Assembly: GCA_028565715.1 (NCBI GenBank)
Contig: JAOXYC010186912.1
Location: 1 to 12,504 of the forward strand
Origin: Phoronis pallida
Taxonomy: Eukaryota; Phoronida; Phoronidae
Direction: 5' to 3'
DNA length: 12,504 bases
Shown here: positions 10,801 to 12,504 of the stretch, one piece after another
Layout of the letters: every line of letters begins with the position of its first letter
Numbering within the stretch: the stretch's first letter is position 1
Notes under the pieces: generated by a model
The model's database searches: none
What the model was told of the DNA's origin: nothing
What the model saw: only the letters and a program-made list of their open reading frames with translations
Position numbers and translations under genes: made by a program

Positions 10801-12504
10801 CGCCGATTAAACCAATACTACCCTGAGGTCCCTGTGCGCCTGCCTTTCCTGGTTCGCCGGGAAGTCCAGATTCGCCGGGAAGGCCTGGCTCGCCAGGTGT
10901 TCCTTGCTCACCGGGTAATCCTGGGGGTCCTTGTGCGCCCTAAACAGAAGTGACAATGGGTTATGAATCACAAGTCAACTGGTTTAAAAAGCTACAACAT
11001 TTAAAGATGTCATTGGTGGAAGCTCTAAATGTCCATGTTATCCATATGACTCATTTACCTATTGGTCTAATTCATATCAGACGTCAAAGGTGAGTAATTT
11101 GTGTTTGTAAGTCAGAACGTTAACACCAAGATATTAAGGGTGTCAGTGAGATTATTTAGGCAACAACTCTATTTAGTTTTGCTGGTTTTCAATTTGCAAG
11201 TGGTGTCGAATTAGTTGAAGTTCGGTGTAAATGAAAGAAGACGCCGTTACAGTCCATCGTTTGGTTCCCTTCCTCTATCTGGTATTCAAATGTAGCCAAT
11301 GCGGATGAGTTTACGGATATCTCATCGACCATTCATTTGTTTTGACACTTTATTTGGTAGTTTAATGGTCAGCTTTCTTTCTTAAAAACTGACAATTCAA
11401 AAGTTACTTACATCTGATCCATCGTCTCCATTTTTACCGTCACGGCCCGCGTCACCCGGTGAGCCCTGTAAATGAGAAGTAATCACTTGTTTAATGAGTG
11501 GCGGTGCTGGTGGTTTCTAATCTCAAAATTGTTAAGAACCAAAGCGTCCTTTCTTATCTTGAACTCATACATTGCTACTTACAAAAGTAAAATTATCAAA
11601 TATTGAAATACGACGTTTTCATTCGTTTCTTTACACAATTTTATCATTTTTCTTTGCCGATTCTTGTTCGAAAACACGTTTATATGTTATAGTTGATCTC
11701 AGTTATCTTGGTGACCCTTCGAGATTTTTCATCAAGTCACACTGGCCGCCTCTGTAGAGATTTCGGGAAGAAGTGAATTTATTTCTTTGTTCAGATGAAT
11801 GTAAGGATGCAATTTGTAGCAAACCAAATCCAACACATATTGACCTCATTCAGTAGTTGATGATTTCATATTCGAAAGAAACGATGTATAATGATAAAGA
11901 ATTAGTGTTATCATAGAAAACACAACTTGACGAATTCATATTAAAAAAGAACAATCCATCGAAAGTGTTTACCAGACCTTACCTTGTTGTTTTAACAATT
12001 AGCTATATTCACTTAACAAGTCTGATGGAATGGGTTTACTGATACAACTTACTTCTTCCTACTGAAGTCTTATTTAGAATGAAGTATTTGTACTTACCTG
12101 TTCTCCGGGTAGACCCTGTTCTCCGCGCTCACCTGGTGTTCCTGGGCTTCCCTAGTTTTAAAAAAGGTAATATAATCATCATATTTTTCAAAATGTCGAA
12201 TAAAGATTTAAAGAGTTGTTTGAAAAACTGAATAGTATAAAATAATTTCAATAAAAGAAGAATTCAACACGATCCTCATCTTAGAGATGAAACTTCATTC
12301 ACATGAAACACCGACATCAAACTATTTTTTCAGTATACTTAGATGAACTTTCATAAACAACTATCTTACCCCAATACCCGGTGAACCTGTGTCTCCTTGT
12401 TGTCCTGGTACACCGTCTCCGCCAGGGGCACCAGCGGCTCCAGGGGCACCGGGCTCGCCTCTCAGTCCCTGGGGTCCAGTAGGGCCAGCAACTCCGGCTT
12501 CTCC
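1740..12504 (-). CDS. Fibrillar (clade A-like) procollagen alpha chain, C-terminal half, 22 exons, 5'-partial
   Basis: Joined minus-strand exons, 5' to 3': 12504-12370, 12151-12098, 11465-11412, 10939-10778, 10394-10287, 9847-9686, 9361-9254, 8933-8826, 8394-8287, 8031-7870, 7433-7380, 7130-7023, 6746-6693, 6338-6267, 5928-5857, 5339-5238, 4508-4473, 4134-4008, 3521-3418, 3090-3019, 2461-2243, 1886-1740. This reads through in frame for 775 codons plus TAG. It has 170 unbroken Gly-X-Y triplets (one in the junction exon), a telopeptide, and a COLF1 C-propeptide. Family role: a secreted procollagen whose C-propeptides trimerise the chains in the ER; after removal by BMP-1/tolloid proteases the rod assembles into extracellular fibrils. 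Every intron has GT-AG ends; all are phase 0 except 3522-4007 (phase 1). Arg far outnumbers Lys in the helix (31 to 9). Clade A is inferred from intron positions and the C-terminal GPVCF ending. The N-terminal half lies outside the window. Confidence 0.95.
2243..2461 (-). CDS. C-propeptide exon: chain-recognition segment and ITYHC core
   Basis: 73 codons. [18 protein letters not shown] is the region that carries chain selectivity in vertebrates; it is followed by [14 protein letters not shown] (cysteine 6) and DVIEDGC (cysteine 7, 2246-2248). Vertebrate exon 51 has 81 codons; about seven of the eight missing residues fall between the FxY motif and ITYHC. The Asn normally just before ITYHC is His, so that glycosylation site is absent. 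Both exon borders match vertebrate exon 51. Confidence 0.96.
2462..3018 (-). other. Intron, 557 bp
   Basis: gtaagt donor and a strong pyrimidine tract before ttttcag. A long open frame reads from the upstream exon into it, but its sequence after DGFT is unlike collagen, and the spliced product continues the C-propeptide exactly. Nothing else seen. Confidence 0.9.
3019..3090 (-). CDS. C-propeptide exon, 72 bp
   Basis: Encodes [18 protein letters not shown], then MQDGFT. HVWFG..xDGF is a COLF1 signature just before the chain-recognition segment. The acceptor is ttttag and the donor gtaagt. The 3' border matches the vertebrate exon 50/51 border after DGF+1. Confidence 0.95.
3418..3521 (-). CDS. 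C-propeptide exon: COLF1 calcium-loop region
   Basis: 104 bp, entering in phase 1. Encodes [16 protein letters not shown], then [15 protein letters not shown]: the most conserved COLF1 block, with cysteines 4 and 5 kept. The loop that reads DPNQGC in vertebrates reads NPKLGR, so the third cysteine and several calcium ligands are gone. Covers the first part of vertebrate exon 50; an extra intron follows PSK. Confidence 0.96.
3522..4007 (-). other. Intron, 486 bp (the only phase 1 intron)
   Basis: gtaagt donor inside a Gly codon and attttag acceptor. Contains a 14-bp palindrome CTTCCTGCAGGAAG (3888-3901) of no known meaning. The position matches vertebrate intron 49. Confidence 0.9.
4008..4134 (-). 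CDS. C-propeptide exon: stalk and start of COLF1 domain
   Basis: 127 bp, ending in phase 1. Opens with [15 protein letters not shown], matching the stalk/coiled-coil position of fibrillar C-propeptides. Then [19 protein letters not shown] matches the start of COLF1 with the first cysteine (4045-4047). The place of the second cysteine holds Asn (4027-4029). The 3' border equals that of vertebrate exon 49, inside the Gly codon before DYW. Confidence 0.95.
4473..4508 (-). CDS. Micro-exon (36 bp): C-proteinase site and start of C-propeptide
   Basis: Twelve codons, [12 protein letters not shown], between a gttgctag acceptor and a gtgagt donor. It is in frame with the exons on both sides. The likely BMP-1/tolloid cut is G|DDPN, as these proteases prefer Asp after the cut and type III collagen is cut at a similar Gly-Asp. 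Asn-Val-Ser is an N-glycosylation sequon. Joined to the preceding Arg it forms RGD. Confidence 0.9.
4509..5237 (-). other. Intron, 729 bp, the longest in the window
   Basis: gtaaga donor and ttgctag acceptor, between the telopeptide exon and the 36-bp exon. AT-rich; holds a TACATGTA-type word near 4981. No coding potential or repeat found. It has no counterpart in vertebrate COL1A1/COL1A2, where this region is one exon. Confidence 0.88.
5238..5339 (-). CDS. Junction exon: last helix triplet and C-telopeptide
   Basis: Thirty-four codons. GQP is the last Gly-X-Pro triplet. Then GSGC starts a non-helical segment that includes QRFGSQK and ends [10 protein letters not shown]. The telopeptide has one Cys (5319-5321), just after the helix, and one Lys (5274-5276) that could serve as a lysyl oxidase substrate, as telopeptide lysines do. 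The YY near the end resembles vertebrate sequences just before the procollagen C-proteinase site. Vertebrates carry this and the start of the C-propeptide in a single exon 49. Confidence 0.93.
5340..5856 (-). other. Intron, 517 bp, between helix and junction exon
   Basis: gtgagt donor and attctag acceptor. A 79-codon open frame on the + strand (5419-5658) has no recognisable motif and is taken as chance. Nothing else seen. Confidence 0.88.
5857..5928 (-). CDS. Collagen helix exon, 72 bp (8 triplets), near helix end
   Basis: Eight triplets: [12 protein letters not shown], then [12 protein letters not shown]. With GQP from the next exon, the last five triplets all have Pro in Y, the position that becomes hydroxyproline. 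They replace the run of five GPP triplets that nucleates folding in vertebrate type I chains. The donor is gtgagt. Confidence 0.95.
6267..6338 (-). CDS. Collagen helix exon, 72 bp (8 triplets)
   Basis: Eight triplets: [15 protein letters not shown], then GPP GPS GVP. At 72 bp it is outside the 45/54/99/108/162 series but still a whole number of triplets. Its 5' border equals the vertebrate exon 47/48 border; the 3' border does not match. Confidence 0.95.
6693..6746 (-). CDS. Collagen helix exon, 54 bp (6 triplets)
   Basis: Six triplets: [18 protein letters not shown]. The acceptor is ttcaag; the donor is gtaagt with GPR as the last triplet. Aligns with vertebrate exon 47 (54 bp). Confidence 0.94.
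7023..7130 (-). CDS. Collagen helix exon, 108 bp (12 triplets), with Lys930-equivalent
   Basis: Twelve triplets from GPT GEP GMQ to GLR GTP GAP. The triplet GDK (7068-7076) is the 29th from the end of the helix. That is the register of vertebrate Lys930, a cross-linking residue usually found as KGHR; here the context is KGFT. Aligns with vertebrate exon 46, which holds that site. Confidence 0.95.
7380..7433 (-). CDS. Collagen helix exon, 54 bp (6 triplets)
   Basis: Six triplets: [18 protein letters not shown]. Splice sites are atttcag and gtaaga. Aligns with vertebrate exon 45 (54 bp). Confidence 0.95.
7870..8031 (-). CDS. Collagen helix exon, 162 bp (18 triplets)
   Basis: Eighteen triplets from GPA GSD GPI to GPT GPS GDK. 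It ends in one of only two Y-position lysines in the visible helix, followed by GDR in the next exon; this makes a Lys-Gly-Asp contact of the kind known to stabilise triple helices. Equal to vertebrate exons 43 and 44 fused. Confidence 0.95.
8287..8394 (-). CDS. Collagen helix exon, 108 bp (12 triplets)
   Basis: Twelve triplets from GEP GQQ GAR to GES GRP GPD. The acceptor is ttcccag and the donor gtaaga. Aligns with vertebrate exon 42 (108 bp). The intron on its 5' side carries the long perfect-stem hairpin at 8457-8526. Confidence 0.95.
8457..8526. repeat. Near-perfect intronic hairpin (29-bp arms, 12-base loop)
   Basis: Arms 8457-8485 and 8498-8526 are reverse complements except for one A/A mismatch (8473 against 8510). 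The loop is TGAAGTAAAAAA. The outer part reads TGTAGGGGAGAGTGGG. It lies mid-intron (8395-8825), away from the splice sites, with no clear target-site duplication. Probably a fold-back or MITE-like repeat copy; a small-RNA precursor is possible but not supported. Confidence 0.85.
8826..8933 (-). CDS. Collagen helix exon, 108 bp (12 triplets)
   Basis: Twelve triplets from GRP GEQ GLM to GPS GGP GAR. The last six form two near-identical nine-residue units, GPSGGPGAP and GPSGGPGAR. Gly in the X position (GGP, twice) is uncommon. Aligns with vertebrate exon 41, where the interstitial collagenase site would fall; the aligned triplet here is GRS. Confidence 0.95.
9254..9361 (-). CDS. Collagen helix exon, 108 bp (12 triplets)
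   Basis: Twelve triplets from GMP GDR GAQ to GSP GER GRD, Gln-rich in the middle (GPQ GPQ). Contains GSPGER, an integrin-type Gly-X-Pro-Gly-Glu-Arg pattern (function not shown). Corresponds to the last 108 bases of the 162-bp vertebrate exon 40. The intron on its 5' side therefore has no vertebrate partner. Confidence 0.95.
9686..9847 (-). CDS. Collagen helix exon, 162 bp (18 triplets)
   Basis: Eighteen triplets from GPQ GQR GLS to [10 protein letters not shown] central hydrophobic, low-charge run ([15 protein letters not shown]) lies between charged ends. Splice sites are atctag and gtaaga. Covers vertebrate exons 38 and 39 plus the first 54 bases of exon 40. Confidence 0.95.
10287..10394 (-). 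CDS. Collagen helix exon, 108 bp (12 triplets)
   Basis: Twelve triplets from GNE GPA GRP to GEG GKQ GST, with three Arg and one Lys. The acceptor ends in atatcag and the donor is gtaagt. Aligns with vertebrate exon 37, also 108 bp. Confidence 0.95.
10778..10939 (-). CDS. Collagen helix exon, 162 bp (18 triplets)
   Basis: Eighteen triplets from GAQ GPP GLP to GAQ GPP GET. The first half alternates GLP or GTP with GEx triplets ([24 protein letters not shown]); the second half is neutral (GPQ GSI GLI). One Lys, in an X position. The donor is gttagt. Its length equals vertebrate exons 34, 35 and 36 fused, with the outer borders kept. Confidence 0.95.
10940..11411 (-). other. Intron, 472 bp
   Basis: gtaagt donor and tttag acceptor between two in-frame helix exons. 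No embedded gene, repeat or RNA seen. Confidence 0.9.
11412..11465 (-). CDS. Collagen helix exon, 54 bp (6 triplets)
   Basis: Six very polar triplets: [18 protein letters not shown]. Five Asp and almost no imino acids, so this is probably a locally flexible, charged stretch of the helix. Splice sites are ttacag and gtaagt. Aligns with vertebrate exon 33. Confidence 0.95.
11466..12097 (-). other. Intron, 632 bp
   Basis: GT donor at 12096-12097 and AG acceptor at 11466-11467. AT-rich throughout; ORFs in it are random open frames. Nothing else recognised. Confidence 0.9.
12098..12151 (-). CDS. Collagen helix exon, 54 bp (6 triplets)
   Basis: Six triplets: [18 protein letters not shown]. Flanked by an aactag acceptor and a gtaagta donor. 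Contains GTPGER, which fits the general Gly-X-Pro-Gly-Glu-Arg pattern bound by collagen-receptor integrins; binding is not shown. Corresponds to half of the 108-bp vertebrate exon 32. Confidence 0.95.
12370..12504 (-). CDS. Collagen helix exon (15 triplets visible, cut by window edge)
   Basis: Reads 15 Gly-X-Y triplets from GEA GVA GPT to GSP GIG, then a gtaaga donor at 12369. The first base pair of the window is already the first base of a Gly codon, so the exon continues to the right. In the vertebrate alignment it covers the 3' half of exon 32 and most of exon 31. If the 31 boundary is kept, the exon would end 18 bases beyond the window. Confidence 0.95.

Overview
The window is the 3' half of one animal gene on the minus strand. 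It encodes a fibrillar collagen and has 22 exons and 21 introns. Transcription enters from the right edge at 12504, inside the triple helix, and the stop codon is at 1740-1742. Exons show as GC-richer blocks of uninterrupted Gly-X-Y codons, each flanked by a GT donor and an AG acceptor, in AT-rich introns of about 220-730 bases. In-frame joining gives 775 codons plus the stop: 169 whole triplets in 15 helix exons, one more triplet at the start of the junction exon, a C-telopeptide, and a 233-residue COLF1 C-propeptide. The N-propeptide and roughly the first half of the helix lie beyond the right edge. Nothing bacterial, viral or mobile-element-coding was seen, and no other protein-coding gene is convincing on either strand.

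Layout, left to right on the + strand: 1-824 is downstream, unassigned sequence. 825-1739 is the probable 3' UTR, with an AATAAA signal at 845-850. 1740-4508 holds six exons for the C-propeptide. 5238-5339 is the junction exon (last helix triplet and telopeptide). 5857-12504 holds 15 exons for the triple helix. All helix introns fall between whole triplets, and helix exons are 54, 72, 108 or 162 bases.

Counted from the C-terminal end of the helix, most intron positions coincide with those of vertebrate COL1A1/COL1A2 (14 of 21, using exon sizes recalled from memory). This points to the clade A (type I/II/III-like) fibrillar collagens. A lysine sits exactly where vertebrate helix residue Lys930, a cross-linking site, would be.

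The C-propeptide is recognisable from end to end but unusual. It lacks the second and third of the eight classical cysteines (the interchain pair). Its calcium loop has lost most acidic and amide ligands. The chain-recognition stretch is about seven residues shorter, and the conserved N-glycosylation site before ITYHC is gone. A lone cysteine instead sits just after the helix, in the telopeptide. Together these suggest that chain association differs from the vertebrate model.

The organism is a metazoan and probably a marine invertebrate. Introns are compact and AT-rich, and words such as TAGGCCTA and TACATGTA recur, as is often seen in ambulacrarians and molluscs. This is a weak lean; the phylum cannot be fixed from the window.
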